This document shows, in pieces, positions 36,671-46,318 of a stretch of 64,000 nucleotides of DNA (its first letter is position 1; every line of letters begins with the position of its first letter). The position numbers and the translations under genes are program-made. Origin of the DNA: Methanobacterium_C sp963845285 (lineage in GTDB: Archaea > Methanobacteriota > Methanobacteria > Methanobacteriales > Methanobacteriaceae); contig CAWJRO010000006.1 in the NCBI GenBank assembly GCA_963845285.1, forward strand, positions 1-64,000, written 5' to 3'. The notes under the pieces are model-generated. The model had not been told where the DNA came from and did not search any database. It saw nothing but the letters and a program-made list of their open reading frames with translations.

Positions 36671-37252
36671 CTAATTTGAACTCTCAATTTTATTAGGAGT
36701 AGATATGACTCCGGTTTTGAACACAAGGTCCCCTATTAGTTTCGCTAATAAACCTCCCAGTAATGCTCCACTTACTATGGCTTCACCAAAGAATACTATT
36801 TGAAGTGAAAGGGAGATATTTCCAAGACCTAATGTTACAAATGCAAATGTAGCAGTGACTAAACTACCAATAGCTCCTGCTAATATTAAATACCATAATT
36901 TAAAGGTTTTATAACGTCCAATCAGGAAAATAATCTCTATTGGCACTCCAATGGTTAGTATATGTGCTAACACTTCGATACCGTAGGGGGTAAAAGGCAC
37001 TGTTACAAGCATGGACACTGCAGTGGAAAATATAGCTACTCCGGGTTTACGTATAAGGTATGTTACCAAAATGACGGGCCAATAATAGATACCTAGCACT
37101 CCCGCCAGTATAAATGGGAAAGCCGCAGCCCATCCTGTTAAATATGTTAAGGGAATATAAACTGCTACGAGTACTACGGAGATTATGGCAGTTACCATGA
37201 TATCTCGAGTGGTCCAACGGCGATTTATCTTGTTTGAAATTTTTTCTGTCAT
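36671..37252 (-). CDS. ECF transporter S component (YkoE-like)
   Basis: The 193-residue protein is the substrate-binding membrane part, with five or six spans (for example IMVTAIISVVLVAVYIPLTY near residue 20). The overall pattern is that of YkoE-like S components (hydroxymethylpyrimidine/thiamine in bacteria). The substrate here is not certain: a thiamine precursor is possible, and so is a metal-chelate, because a nicotianamine-synthase-like gene is close by. GGAGGT precedes the ATG. It is the first gene of the S-AA-T unit. Confidence 0.82.
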   Translation of the reverse strand: MTEKISNKINRRWTTRDIMVTAIISVVLVAVYIPLTYLTGWAAAFPFILAGVLGIYYWPVILVTYLIRKPGVAIFSTAVSMLVTVPFTPYGIEVLAHILTIGVPIEIIFLIGRYKTFKLWYLILAGAIGSLVTATFAFVTLGLGNISLSLQIVFFGEAIVSGALLGGLLAKLIGDLVFKTGVISTPNKIESSN

Positions 37253-37281
37253 TCACTTTAACCTCCATTGTTAATTATACT

Positions 37282-37291
37282 TAGACGTCTA
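37282..37291. promoter_or_regulatory. Palindrome before the ECF transporter operon
   Basis: TAGACGTCTA is a perfect 10-bp palindrome about 30 bases before the S-component start codon, where a repressor could block transcription or initiation. The TetR-family gene lies immediately upstream. The rest of the 37253-37628 spacer shows nothing I can support. Confidence 0.4.
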
Positions 37292-37628
37292 CGTCGATAT
37301 ATTTAAGACTTTCTATTTAATTTTTATTATTATTTATTATCAATATTTACAACTTTTAGTAATAAAAAGTCAATAATAAGATTATAAATCAAATTTAATG
37401 TTAAAAAAGGAATTAATAAATAGTTTTTACCCTTGAGAATTGCAAAACTGAATCCATGTACTTTGTACAATTATATAAATTGATTTAACGCAAGAATTGG
37501 TCTGAACTTTAAGATAACCAGTTTATTGCATTACTTTAAATGAAAAAGACACATTGAGTTAAATGCAAATGAATTTATCTTATTAAAATGTGAAATCCCT
37601 AAAATAGATGCATATATTCATTAATTCA

Positions 37629-38237
37629 TCATATTTCTGATAATATCTCCATAAAAATGTTTTTGATAGTTCCTATATTTTTAGTATAAAGTTCTTCATC
37701 TTTGAAAATATAGCAATGCAAAACCATTGCATGATACATACTTGTCAAAAATTTTAATTTATTTTCGAGAACTTCTAGATCAACATCAACTAGTTTTTCT
37801 TGCAATGATTTCGTTATTACGTTTAAATTTTTTTCTTCCATTTCCCGACAGTAATTCAAAAATTTAGGGTCATTAACAGTTTCTACTGCAGCCATTAAGT
37901 ACAATGCATGTTCATCAAACTGTTGCAAAAGACCATGTTCAAATTCATCACATATATGTTCACATATATCTTCAATGATCGCACTGGTTTTACAGCTTTG
38001 GTTAACAAGATGAGCTGTGGATTCTATCTCTTTTTTAGTTTTCCTGTCCAAAATTGCAAAGAAAATGTCACTGGTACTCTTGAAATAATAATAAAACCCT
38101 CCTTTTGAAAGAGTAGTAACTTTAATAATATCCTCCATGGTTGTATTTTGGAAGCCTTTTTCTAAGAAAACTTCAGTAGCAATATCTAATATCTCTTTTA
38201 TTCTTTCTTCTCTTGTTTTCTTGATAAATGTTCCCAT
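37629..38237 (-). CDS. TetR/AcrR-family transcriptional regulator
   Basis: The 202-residue protein has the N-terminal TetR helix-turn-helix (residues about 12-58: ILDIATEVFLEKGFQNTTME, then DIIKVTTLSKGGFYYYFKST). The rest is an all-helical ligand domain. It probably represses itself and the ECF transporter operon that follows on the same strand. AGGAG precedes the ATG. Confidence 0.92.
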   Translation of the reverse strand: MGTFIKKTREERIKEILDIATEVFLEKGFQNTTMEDIIKVTTLSKGGFYYYFKSTSDIFFAILDRKTKKEIESTAHLVNQSCKTSAIIEDICEHICDEFEHGLLQQFDEHALYLMAAVETVNDPKFLNYCREMEEKNLNVITKSLQEKLVDVDLEVLENKLKFLTSMYHAMVLHCYIFKDEELYTKNIGTIKNIFMEILSEI

Positions 38238-38311
38238 TGTAAATTTCTCCTATAAATCTAGCATTAAATAATTAAATGAAAGTTTTTAAGAAATAATTAT
38301 TAAAGAAAATG

Positions 38312-38330
38312 TATGTCTTGATCAGACATA
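38312..38330. promoter_or_regulatory. Candidate TetR operator
   Basis: TATGTCT and AGACATA are 7-bp inverted repeats separated by TGATC, about 75 bases before the TetR start codon. Size and symmetry suit a TetR dimer. The rest of the spacer 38238-38690 is AT-rich and shows nothing else. Confidence 0.5.
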
Positions 38331-38690
38331 TATACTAATTGAAAGCCCGATCAAGTCAAAAATACATTTAAATGATTATTTTAAGATAGTTTTATATTAA
38401 CCATATGTTCTATTTTCTCTGATAACTTTATGCGTTTTCACTTAGAAAAACATGAAATTAATAATATTCAACTTATTAAAAATGTTTGTATAAAATTATA
38501 ATATATTAAATTATTTGTAATACTAAACATGTTTTTAATACTATTTTTAAAATAGGAGTTGTATTTTAATACCAAATAGGAAACAAATTAATTTTACATA
38601 CGTTCCTATTTGATTGTTTAAGACCCAACTTTAAAGCCTTAGTTTTAAAGCCTTAATTTCAAATTTTTAAAAAAAATAAAAAATGGTAGT

Positions 38691-40778
38691 TTAAAATGGT
38701 AGTTCTCTGTAATAACCGTTTAATGTGTATGTTGCTGTGTTCCAGTTGTTTATAACTCCAAATGAATTCTTGTAACTTGAAAGATCTGCTCTGGTCCATT
38801 GTCCGTTGACGTAAAGCTCTGCCCAGACATGCCCATATACATTGCCACTTGAAAATGTGCATGTTCCATGAACGTACCTTGCAGGTATACCTGCAGCCCT
38901 TGCAAAAGCCACCATCAAATGCGTTAAATCACAACAATTACCATATCCCGAAACCAACGTGCCAACAGCACCTTTCTGAGTATTGTAATAGAACTGATAC
39001 TGTTCATGAGTATGTAACCATTCATAAAGTTTAACTGCTTTATCATAGACACTTGTTGCACCATTTGTTATAAAAGCAACGTCTGCAACTATTCGATAGT
39101 CAGTAGACTGACAATTGTTAGTTGGTTGGGTGTATGGAATTAAATTTGCAGGTATTGAGTTTGGATTTGTTACTGCTGACCATGGTTTTATTGCTGCATA
39201 ATTAGGTAATGTATTACTATTTGTATAGTAAAAGTTCATTATCCTTGAATACATATAAACCGCTGAATCAAACTGAACATTCCCTAGAGAACTCGAAACA
39301 TAATTTGGAGCTACTTTGTTTGAATCAATAAATGACTTGATTCTCTGAGCCATGTCAAGGTATTCTGTTTTGTAGATGTTTCCTGATCCAACATTATCTG
39401 ATGGATTTGTTGGTGAGTTTACATTTGTTAATGGAATTGATGTTGTTTGTCCATTGTTGATCTGCAGTACTTCAATGCTCATCATTTGTAGGAACTTGGC
39501 CATTGAAATATTTGTTGAACCTATGGTCACATAACTTGGTAGCCCATGGTGCAATTCCACATAAGCTTTCACCCTTGCAGATGCATCCAATATCTGATCT
39601 GAGGTGAAAGTCACAACAGGAAATGTTGTGGTGAAACGAGACACATAACCCGCCACTTTGTTACCAGCCAAATCAGTCACACTACCTGTATGTATTAACA
39701 AAGTATATTTCATACCCTGAATTAAAGCACTTAATGGTGTTATTGATAACGTGTTACTGTTTACTGACTTACTTATAGGTACTAATGTACCGTTACTACT
39801 TTGAAGCTCAATCCAACCATTACCCAACTTAACAGGCTCACTAAACGTGACTGTAATAGCCTTATCCTTCGGAACATTCACAACACCATTAGAAGGGTTC
39901 ACTGATTTCACAACAGGCGCAATAGCATCTGATGATGTAATAAAACGAGACACACAACCCGCCACTTTGTTACCATCTGAATCAGTTACGCTACCAGTGT
40001 GTATGAGTATGGCGTATCTAGTTCCAAAATTTAACGCAACATTTGGTGTTATTGATAACGTGTTATTGTTTACTGACTTACTTATAGGTACTAATGTACC
40101 GTTACTGCTTTGAAGCTCAATCCAACCATTACCCAACTTAACAGGCTCACTAAACGTGACTGTAATAGCCTTATCCTTCGGAACATTCACAACACCATTA
40201 GATGGATCCACTGATTTCACAACAGGCACAATAGCATCTGATGATGTGGTGAAACGAGACACATAACCTGCCACTTTGTTACCAGCCAAATCAGTCACAC
40301 TACCTGTATGTATTAATAAAGTATATTTCATACCCTGAATTAAAGCACTTAATGGTGTTATTGATAACGTGTTATTGTTTACTGACTTACTTATAGGTAC
40401 TAATGTACCGTTACTGCTTTGAAGCTCAATCCAACCATTACCCAACTTAACAGGCTCACTAAACGTGACTGTAATAGCCTTATCCTTCGGAACATTCACA
40501 GCACTGCTAGATGGATTTACTGCTGTCACAGTAGGAGCCACAACATCAGCAGCATTTAAATTCCCTGAATTTTCACTATTAATCTGATTTGTGGTAGTAT
40601 TATTGCTGTTTTCTGTTGCTACCTGGAGAGCCGTTGAGTTTGTTGAATTTATGGTATGGTTAGCCACGTTGGCATATGTACAGTTTACACTGAGCGATGC
40701 TATACTCAAAAGTAATAACATAACCAACAACAAATTTCGATTAATTATATCGCCCCCGTCTCCAGACCCCTTAATCAA
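38691..40778 (-). CDS. Secreted pseudomurein-binding transglutaminase-like protein
   Basis: A protein of about 690 residues with a signal peptide (LLLVMLLLLSIASLSVNC). Three near-identical Ig-like domains of about 101 residues follow (about 80-388), each with NVPKDKAITVTFSEPVKLGN. Two pseudomurein-binding repeats come next (about 395-430 and 465-510; SARVKAYVELHHGLPSYV, AQRIKSFIDSNKVAPNYV). The C-terminus is a transglutaminase-like domain with the cysteine in GYGNCCDLTHLM, histidine in VYGHVWAEL and aspartate in WTRADLSS. It resembles phage pseudomurein endoisopeptidases and should cut or remodel the wall peptide. The start is unclear: the frame opens with TTG, and a better ribosome-like GGGGGCGAT lies ten codons inside. 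Confidence 0.9.
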   Translation of the reverse strand: MIKGSGDGGDIINRNLLLVMLLLLSIASLSVNCTYANVANHTINSTNSTALQVATENSNNTTTNQINSENSGNLNAADVVAPTVTAVNPSSSAVNVPKDKAITVTFSEPVKLGNGWIELQSSNGTLVPISKSVNNNTLSITPLSALIQGMKYTLLIHTGSVTDLAGNKVAGYVSRFTTSSDAIVPVVKSVDPSNGVVNVPKDKAITVTFSEPVKLGNGWIELQSSNGTLVPISKSVNNNTLSITPNVALNFGTRYAILIHTGSVTDSDGNKVAGCVSRFITSSDAIAPVVKSVNPSNGVVNVPKDKAITVTFSEPVKLGNGWIELQSSNGTLVPISKSVNSNTLSITPLSALIQGMKYTLLIHTGSVTDLAGNKVAGYVSRFTTTFPVVTFTSDQILDASARVKAYVELHHGLPSYVTIGSTNISMAKFLQMMSIEVLQINNGQTTSIPLTNVNSPTNPSDNVGSGNIYKTEYLDMAQRIKSFIDSNKVAPNYVSSSLGNVQFDSAVYMYSRIMNFYYTNSNTLPNYAAIKPWSAVTNPNSIPANLIPYTQPTNNCQSTDYRIVADVAFITNGATSVYDKAVKLYEWLHTHEQYQFYYNTQKGAVGTLVSGYGNCCDLTHLMVAFARAAGIPARYVHGTCTFSSGNVYGHVWAELYVNGQWTRADLSSYKNSFGVINNWNTATYTLNGYYRELPF

Positions 40779-41808
40779 AATTAATATGTAAACCTGAAAA
40801 ATATATTTCAGATTAATAATTTTGAGAGGCTTTTTGACAATCTATAATTATTAAAAATGTGACATATAAAAATTTTGATTTAAAATTAAAATAAAACCTA
40901 ATTAAAGCTATTTTTTAGTTTTAAAGCATCCTTAAATCGATTTATAGACAACACTTATGCTTTTCCCATTTTAATTTCCTATTTTCAGTAATTAACGTTT
41001 ATTAGAACATATTTTGATAAAATAAAACATATAAATATGTTTTTAACATCCATTATAATCCCCGATTAAATAATCATAATATATTAATTTATTTTTTAAA
41101 AAAAGGGCGTTTAATGCCTATTTTTTGTGTTTAAGTCTTCTTTAAACCAAAAACTATGATTTTCATGGTGCTGTGCACCCCAAGTTTGTTTTTTAGAAGA
41201 AAAATTTCCATGGAAAACCAGTTTAAAGAGTTGTTAAAATTTTTAAGTGATATTGTTAAGTATCTGCATTATTTCTCCATTCTACGAGACAATTATGAAC
41301 AAACCCCCCCCCCCCCCCAACATCCCTCATAAACGAACATCAATAAATTAGTATTTTTAGATTTGATTTAGATTTAAATTTAAAAATATTATAATAAAAG
41401 TATTAAACCTCTTAAAAAGCATTTTAATTCAAATTTTAACATTATTTAAGTTCTTAAACTTTAATATTCGTTTATATTTTTATTTAAAAAATAGGTTAAA
41501 ATTAGAGTTCACTTTTATCCTTGAATCGGTGCAAAAACTTGGGCCATATATCTTGTTGAAAGTTGGATCGATTTAACACCCAAATTACGTCAGAATCTTA
41601 AGATAATCTGCAGGAACCTTTGCATTAAATTTACGGTGCAAAAAATGCACAAGAAAACAGAGATGAGCGTTAGAGTTTATGGATTTATCTTGAAAATGAG
41701 ATCGAAGACTTGATCTTGAAAAAAAACATTGAAAAATAAAAGGGTTAAAGGATCTGGTCCTTCAAAAGTTGTGAAACTATTTAAAAAATCTAATTACCCC
41801 ATATTTAT
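40779..41808. other. One-kilobase gene-free spacer with a poly-C tract
   Basis: This long AT-rich spacer separates the wall enzyme from the ABC exporter. Its one striking feature is a run of 15 C at 41304-41318. Short frames near 41640-41740 have no clear start or relative, so none is called. Confidence 0.6.
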
Positions 41809-42573
41809 TTACATTAACCCCTGTTCTCTTTTGGTAAATGCATATGCCGATGCCAAAATCATAATGGCTGCAAACACCAAGATGACAATAATGTCAATGT
41901 AGAATGGTATCGTTGATGTGTTGAGTATTGCGTACCTAAGCGCATCTACACCGTAGGTTAAGGGATCAAGGTAGACTGCCACTTTAAGCCATTCAGGCAG
42001 ACTGGTTATTGGAAACAATGCACCGCTCAAAAAGAACATGGGCAGCACAACAAAGTTCATTATAAGGTTGAATCCCTCCATACTATCCATAAATGTGGAT
42101 ATGAAAAGTCCTATTCCTACAAGTCCCAGTGACATGATGACCATGATGACCATGGCAACTATGAATCCAACCACTGTGAGGTGGATGTGGAGTATGAAAG
42201 CCAGAAGCAGAATTATAGTTCCCTGGATCATTGCAGTTGTGCTGGCGCCCAGTGCCTTACCAAATACTATTGAAGAACGTGATATTGGGGCTACGAACAT
42301 CTCCTTCAAAAATCCGTACTGTCTGTCAACTATTACGGATACTCCAGAAAAAAGAGACGTGAAAAGTATGGTCATTCCTATTATCCCGGGAAATATAAAG
42401 GTTTGATAACCACCTGCAATCCCTCCAAATTTCATTGCTGAACCCAAACCTGTTCCAAATATTAAAAGCCATAAAAGAGGGGTTATTATGGAAGTTACAA
42501 TTCTAGATTTATACCTCATGAACCTGATATTTTCCCTGCGCCATATTGTGTATATTCCCTCTAATTCCCCCAT
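41809..42573 (-). CDS. ABC-2 type transporter permease
   Basis: A 254-residue permease of the drug-exporter kind with six spans. The conserved region GVSVIVDRQYGFLKEMFVAP is present (about residues 85-105). The ATG at 42573 is chosen because GGGGAGGTAAA is directly before it, rather than an upstream start inside the ATPase gene. It begins right after the ATPase stop, so the pair forms one exporter (DrrAB-like). Substrate unknown. Confidence 0.92.
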   Translation of the reverse strand: MGELEGIYTIWRRENIRFMRYKSRIVTSIITPLLWLLIFGTGLGSAMKFGGIAGGYQTFIFPGIIGMTILFTSLFSGVSVIVDRQYGFLKEMFVAPISRSSIVFGKALGASTTAMIQGTIILLLAFILHIHLTVVGFIVAMVIMVIMSLGLVGIGLFISTFMDSMEGFNLIMNFVVLPMFFLSGALFPITSLPEWLKVAVYLDPLTYGVDALRYAILNTSTIPFYIDIIVILVFAAIMILASAYAFTKREQGLM

Positions 42574-42574
42574 T

Positions 42575-43573
42575 TTACCTCCCCCTACCCCATATATTGA
42601 ACCTTCCACCTTTTTTAGATTTATTCTTTTTAAGAGTTCCTTGGCTAATGGGTTTTCCTGTATAATGTATGAAAACATCCTCAAGTTTGGGGTGCTCGAG
42701 TTCTATTGATTTTACGAATATCTTGTTTTCGCTTGCAAAGTTCACGATGGTAGGTACAAGGTTTTCACCGCTTTCAACCATGAGCTTTATTTCACCATCG
42801 ACCCGATGTATATCACGTACAAAGTCCAGCTGGGAAACTAAGGACGCAAATCTATCCTCATCATCAACTTTGATGGTTATTATATCTGCTTTGAGCTCTT
42901 TTTTGAGGTTTTTGGGTGTGTCTGATTTTATTATTTCACCTTGATCTATTATGGAGATTTTATCACAGAGTTTGTCTGCCTCGTCAAGGTAATGGGTTGT
43001 AAGAAGAACAGTTACATCCTCTTTCTTGTTGAGGTTCTGCAGGTACTCCCAAATACTTTCCCTTGTTTGAGGGTCAAGTCCCAGGGTTGGTTCATCTAAA
43101 AACAATACTTTAGGGTAATGTATAAGTCCCCTTCCTATTTCAAGTCTCCTTTTCATTCCACCAGAGTAAGTTTTTATCATTTCATCCGCTTTATTTTGGA
43201 GCTGAGTCAGGTCGAGTATTTCCTCAATGCGGTCTTTTCTAACGTCCCTTGGCACACCGTAAAGAGCTGCATGCATTTCCAGATGCTCACGGCCTGTTAG
43301 AATATCATCGAGTGCTCTTGCTTGGAATACTATTCCAATTGATTTCCGGACCTCATTGGCATTTTTAACTATGTCATAACCATTCACCAGAGCCGTGCCC
43401 GATGTCGGACGCAGTATCGTGCACAACATGGAGATCAAAGTGGTTTTACCCGCCCCATTAGGGCCTAATACTCCATGAATGCTGTCCCTTTTAACATTCA
43501 GGTTTATTCCATCCACTGCAGTGAAATCATCAAATTTTTTGGTTATGTTATCCGTTTCTATGATATAGTCCAT
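42575..43573 (-). CDS. ABC transporter ATPase (DrrA-like)
   Basis: The ATPase of the exporter, 332 residues. Walker A is GPNGAGKTT, the signature is YSGGMKRRLE and Walker B is VLFLDEPTLGLD; the H-loop is TTHYLDEAD. The C-terminal extension after residue 220 is typical of daunorubicin-resistance type ATPases. GGTG before the ATG at 43573 supports this start over an upstream TTG. Confidence 0.94.
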   Translation of the reverse strand: MDYIIETDNITKKFDDFTAVDGINLNVKRDSIHGVLGPNGAGKTTLISMLCTILRPTSGTALVNGYDIVKNANEVRKSIGIVFQARALDDILTGREHLEMHAALYGVPRDVRKDRIEEILDLTQLQNKADEMIKTYSGGMKRRLEIGRGLIHYPKVLFLDEPTLGLDPQTRESIWEYLQNLNKKEDVTVLLTTHYLDEADKLCDKISIIDQGEIIKSDTPKNLKKELKADIITIKVDDEDRFASLVSQLDFVRDIHRVDGEIKLMVESGENLVPTIVNFASENKIFVKSIELEHPKLEDVFIHYTGKPISQGTLKKNKSKKGGRFNIWGRGR

Positions 43574-43740
43574 GATTGCACCTGCCAAAGTGTTTTAAAG
43601 TATTTTTAGAATAACTTTCCATCTTTTACTAATAATATATATCGATTTTTAATTATCATTTTTAGTATGAAAAGAGAAAACAAAGAAATTATTGGAAAAA
43701 TATTGAAATATATTAATAACTTCGACCAAATTAATCTTAT

Positions 43741-43847
43741 GAGAATGTCTCATAGTTCATAATTTGCAAAAAAATAAGAACAAATAAAGTTTTAAATTCA
43801 AAAATAAGCAATATTACATGTGTCAAAAGTAACCATTGGACAACCTC
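43741..43847 (+). mobile_element. MITE family 2, copy b (107 bp)
   Basis: Left end GAGAATGTCTCATAGTTC, right end CCATTGGACAACCTC; the interior (GCAAAAAAATAAG, AAATTCAAAAATAAGCA, TGTCAAAAGTAA) matches the other copies. Flanks do not show a clear target duplication, so this copy may be older. Confidence 0.7.
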
Positions 43848-43909
43848 TATTTATATTAAAAAGTTATTAAATATTAGTAAATGTGCTTCAATTTTTGTAC
43901 GGTGATGTC

Positions 43910-44383
43910 ATGGAAATCCTGAAAATCCCCATTATGAACAAAAGAGAATATGACGAGTTAATAAATGAGCAATACATCAGTAGAATTGCTTTTAAAGGTG
44001 AATATCCATATATAGCCCCATTTATGTACGTTTTCAACGGTAAATTTCTTTACTTTCTCTCAACCAAGTACGGCAAGAAGATCCAGTTGTTCAGGAAGAA
44101 TCCATTAGTTGCAGTAGAAATAGAAAAATATGCCGATGATCTTTCAGAATTTCGCTTTGTAACTCTTCAAGGACGCATCAATGAAGTTAAAGAACCCTCT
44201 GAAAAAAGGGATGTAAAAGAACGTTTTGTAAAGCTCATTAAAAATAAACACCTTTCAAGAAGCATCATGGCTGCACTTGGTCATTCCCCAGAAGAACCCC
44301 CTGAGTCCATATTGAAGGCAGAAAAATCATTCATCTGGAAGTTAGTGAACGTTAAAAATATCGTAGGTATCAAAAACCAATGA
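43910..44383 (+). CDS. Pyridoxamine 5'-phosphate oxidase-like flavin-binding protein
   Basis: The 157-residue protein has the split-barrel fold of this family: EYISRIAF-like ISRIAFKGEYPYIAPFMYVF, then YFLSTKYGKKIQLFRKNPLV and a strand with FVTLQGRINEV. Such proteins bind FMN or F420 and often act as small oxidoreductases or heme-related enzymes. The ATG at 43910 follows ACGGTGATGTC and is preferred over the one at 43883. It is a single gene next to a mobile element. Confidence 0.85.
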   Translation: MEILKIPIMNKREYDELINEQYISRIAFKGEYPYIAPFMYVFNGKFLYFLSTKYGKKIQLFRKNPLVAVEIEKYADDLSEFRFVTLQGRINEVKEPSEKRDVKERFVKLIKNKHLSRSIMAALGHSPEEPPESILKAEKSFIWKLVNVKNIVGIKNQ

Positions 44384-44589
44384 ATTTTTTTCCCAACGAA
44401 ATTTTAAAAGAAAATGATAAAAATTTGATAAAAAAGTTTGTTAAAAGAAAATGAAAAATAGAAATAAATAAATTAAAAAAAGTACAGCACAACAAGTGTG
44501 ATAAAAAGTTAAAAAAGTATTTGAGCAGTTAAAAAAATACTGAAAAGGTAAAAAATTAGAATAAATGTAATTAAAAATTTAGAGAAGGG

Positions 44590-45087
44590 ATGAAATTGGA
44601 ACAAAGTTTTAAATTAAGTGAAATTCCTAAACTCATTGTTGCTTTACTAATTCCATTGATTGTTGGTTTTTTAGGATCCATTGCAACAACATCTCAAATA
44701 ACAACATGGTATGCAACACTGTTTAAACCTTTATGGGCACCACCAAACTGGGTTTTTGCACCTGTATGGACTACGCTGTTCATATTAATGGGAATATCGC
44801 TTTATCTTGTATGGCACCATGGCCTAGAAAGGAAAGATGTAAGATTTGCGATTTTAATCTTTGGAGTGCAGCTTGCGCTGAACCTGTTGTGGTCAGTTGT
44901 ATTTTTCAGTTTCCACGCGATTCTAAGTGCTTTTATTGTAATATTGATACTTTGGATCGCCATATTTGCAAACATCATAGCATTCTATGTTATATCAAAA
45001 CCAGCAGGAATTTTACTCATACCTTACATAATCTGGGTTAGCATAGCCTCTTATCTAAACTACACAATTTATCTGCTGAACATGTGA
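44590..45087 (+). CDS. tspO: TspO/MBR family membrane protein
   Basis: The 165-residue protein has five spans and the tryptophan-rich family motifs WYATLFKPLWAPPNWVFAPV and WTTLFILMGISLYLVW, followed by LALNLLWSVVFF. TspO proteins bind porphyrins and other hydrophobic ligands and take part in stress signalling. It is convergent with the AlkD-like gene across a tandem repeat. Confidence 0.92.
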   Translation: MKLEQSFKLSEIPKLIVALLIPLIVGFLGSIATTSQITTWYATLFKPLWAPPNWVFAPVWTTLFILMGISLYLVWHHGLERKDVRFAILIFGVQLALNLLWSVVFFSFHAILSAFIVILILWIAIFANIIAFYVISKPAGILLIPYIIWVSIASYLNYTIYLLNM

Positions 45088-45142
45088 ATCAGGTAAAATC
45101 TTTGAATTTTTAAATTTCTTTTTTAATAATTCTATCAATTTT

Positions 45143-45394
45143 ATTTCATATCTCCAATTTCATATCTCCAATTTCATATCTCCAATTTCATATCTCCAAT
45201 TTCATATCTCCAATTTCATATCTCCAATTTCATATCTCCAATTTCATATCTCCAATTTCATATCTCCAATTTCATATCTCCAATTTCATATCTCCAATTT
45301 CATATCTCCAATTTCATATCTCCAATTTCATATCTCCAATTTCATATCTCCAATTTCATATCTCCAATTTCATATCTCCAATTTCATATCTCCA
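45143..45394. repeat. 14-bp tandem repeat, 18 identical units
   Basis: The unit ATTTCATATCTCCA is repeated 18 times without a single change. It lies between two convergent genes. The unit length is not a multiple of three and every frame is quickly closed. Perfect identity points to recent expansion. Confidence 0.97.
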
Positions 45395-45473
45395 ATTGTA
45401 CCAAGTTCAATATCACACCTATCTGTATTTCATATCAATTTATATTCAACAAATTCATTGGTTTTTGATGAAT

Positions 45474-46163
45474 TTAATGGGATTTCTTGTTCCTAAGTCT
45501 TTTTTGAACAGCTTCACTTTCAAGCTCCCTCAAAGCATCAGAAGCTATCCATTTAGCACTTTTTGAGTCTATTTTATGGATTTTATTTGAAACTTCCAGG
45601 GCTTTTTCATTCAACGGAATATTTCTTTTCCCGATTTGTCTTAAAGCCCAGTTAACAGCTTTTTTAACATAATTTCTCTCATCAACTGATTCTCTTATTA
45701 TGTGGGGGAAAAATTTCTCGAATTTCGCATCTTCAGCCTTTTTATCGCTGACTGCAAGTCGGGCCATCAGTGCAAAGCCCGCCCTTTTAACGAATTCTCC
45801 ATCTCTAAAACTCCATTCCACTGCTTTCATGTATGCGATGGGCATTTTCTCAAATAGGTTCATACAGCACTGATCGCAGAGTTCCCAGTAGTCAAAATCC
45901 ATGACCCACTGCTCCATCTGTTCTTCTGTAACAGTGTTTGGGTCGTCGATCATGCATGCAAGTATCCGGGTCTCTCGAATATCCGATTCCCATAAACGTG
46001 CTGCTAACTGATGATCTTTACCTATCTTTTTTGCAAATGTCCTTAAATCAGGTATTTTAACTCCATAAGCTTTTTTTGGTGTAATTCCAAATCTTGCCAT
46101 CTGTTCTGTAGATTTATTTTGTGATAAATCTTTTAATTTATTTATAACTTCTTCATATTCCAT
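45474..46163 (-). CDS. DNA alkylation repair (AlkD-like) HEAT-repeat protein
   Basis: The 229-residue protein is built of helical HEAT-like repeats, as in AlkD and AlkC glycosylases. Family blocks are FGITPKKAYGVKIPDLRTFA, RETRILACMIDDP, WVMDFDYWELCDQCC and VKKAVNWALRQIGKR. AlkD-type enzymes excise positively charged alkylated bases. GAGG precedes the ATG at 46163, preferred over an upstream TTG. Confidence 0.9.
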   Translation of the reverse strand: MEYEEVINKLKDLSQNKSTEQMARFGITPKKAYGVKIPDLRTFAKKIGKDHQLAARLWESDIRETRILACMIDDPNTVTEEQMEQWVMDFDYWELCDQCCMNLFEKMPIAYMKAVEWSFRDGEFVKRAGFALMARLAVSDKKAEDAKFEKFFPHIIRESVDERNYVKKAVNWALRQIGKRNIPLNEKALEVSNKIHKIDSKSAKWIASDALRELESEAVQKRLRNKKSH

Positions 46164-46318
46164 TTTCAAACCTCTAAATTGTTATCTTAACCATAGATAC
46201 TGTAGTATCATTATCTTCATTTTCAGATTTATCATCATATCCGCAGTAAATTTCTTCCCAATTTATTCCTCATTTTTGCCATTTGTATTTTTGAGTTTCT
46301 ATTTTGACAAAAATGACA

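Noticed and set aside
41641..41741. Possible tiny frameshifted gene (MSVRVYGFILK followed by NEIEDLILKK in another frame)
   Set aside because: Too short, needs a frameshift, has no ribosome site and no recognisable relative.
45143..45394. The tandem array as a CRISPR
   Set aside because: Units are 14 bp, contiguous and identical, with no spacers between them.
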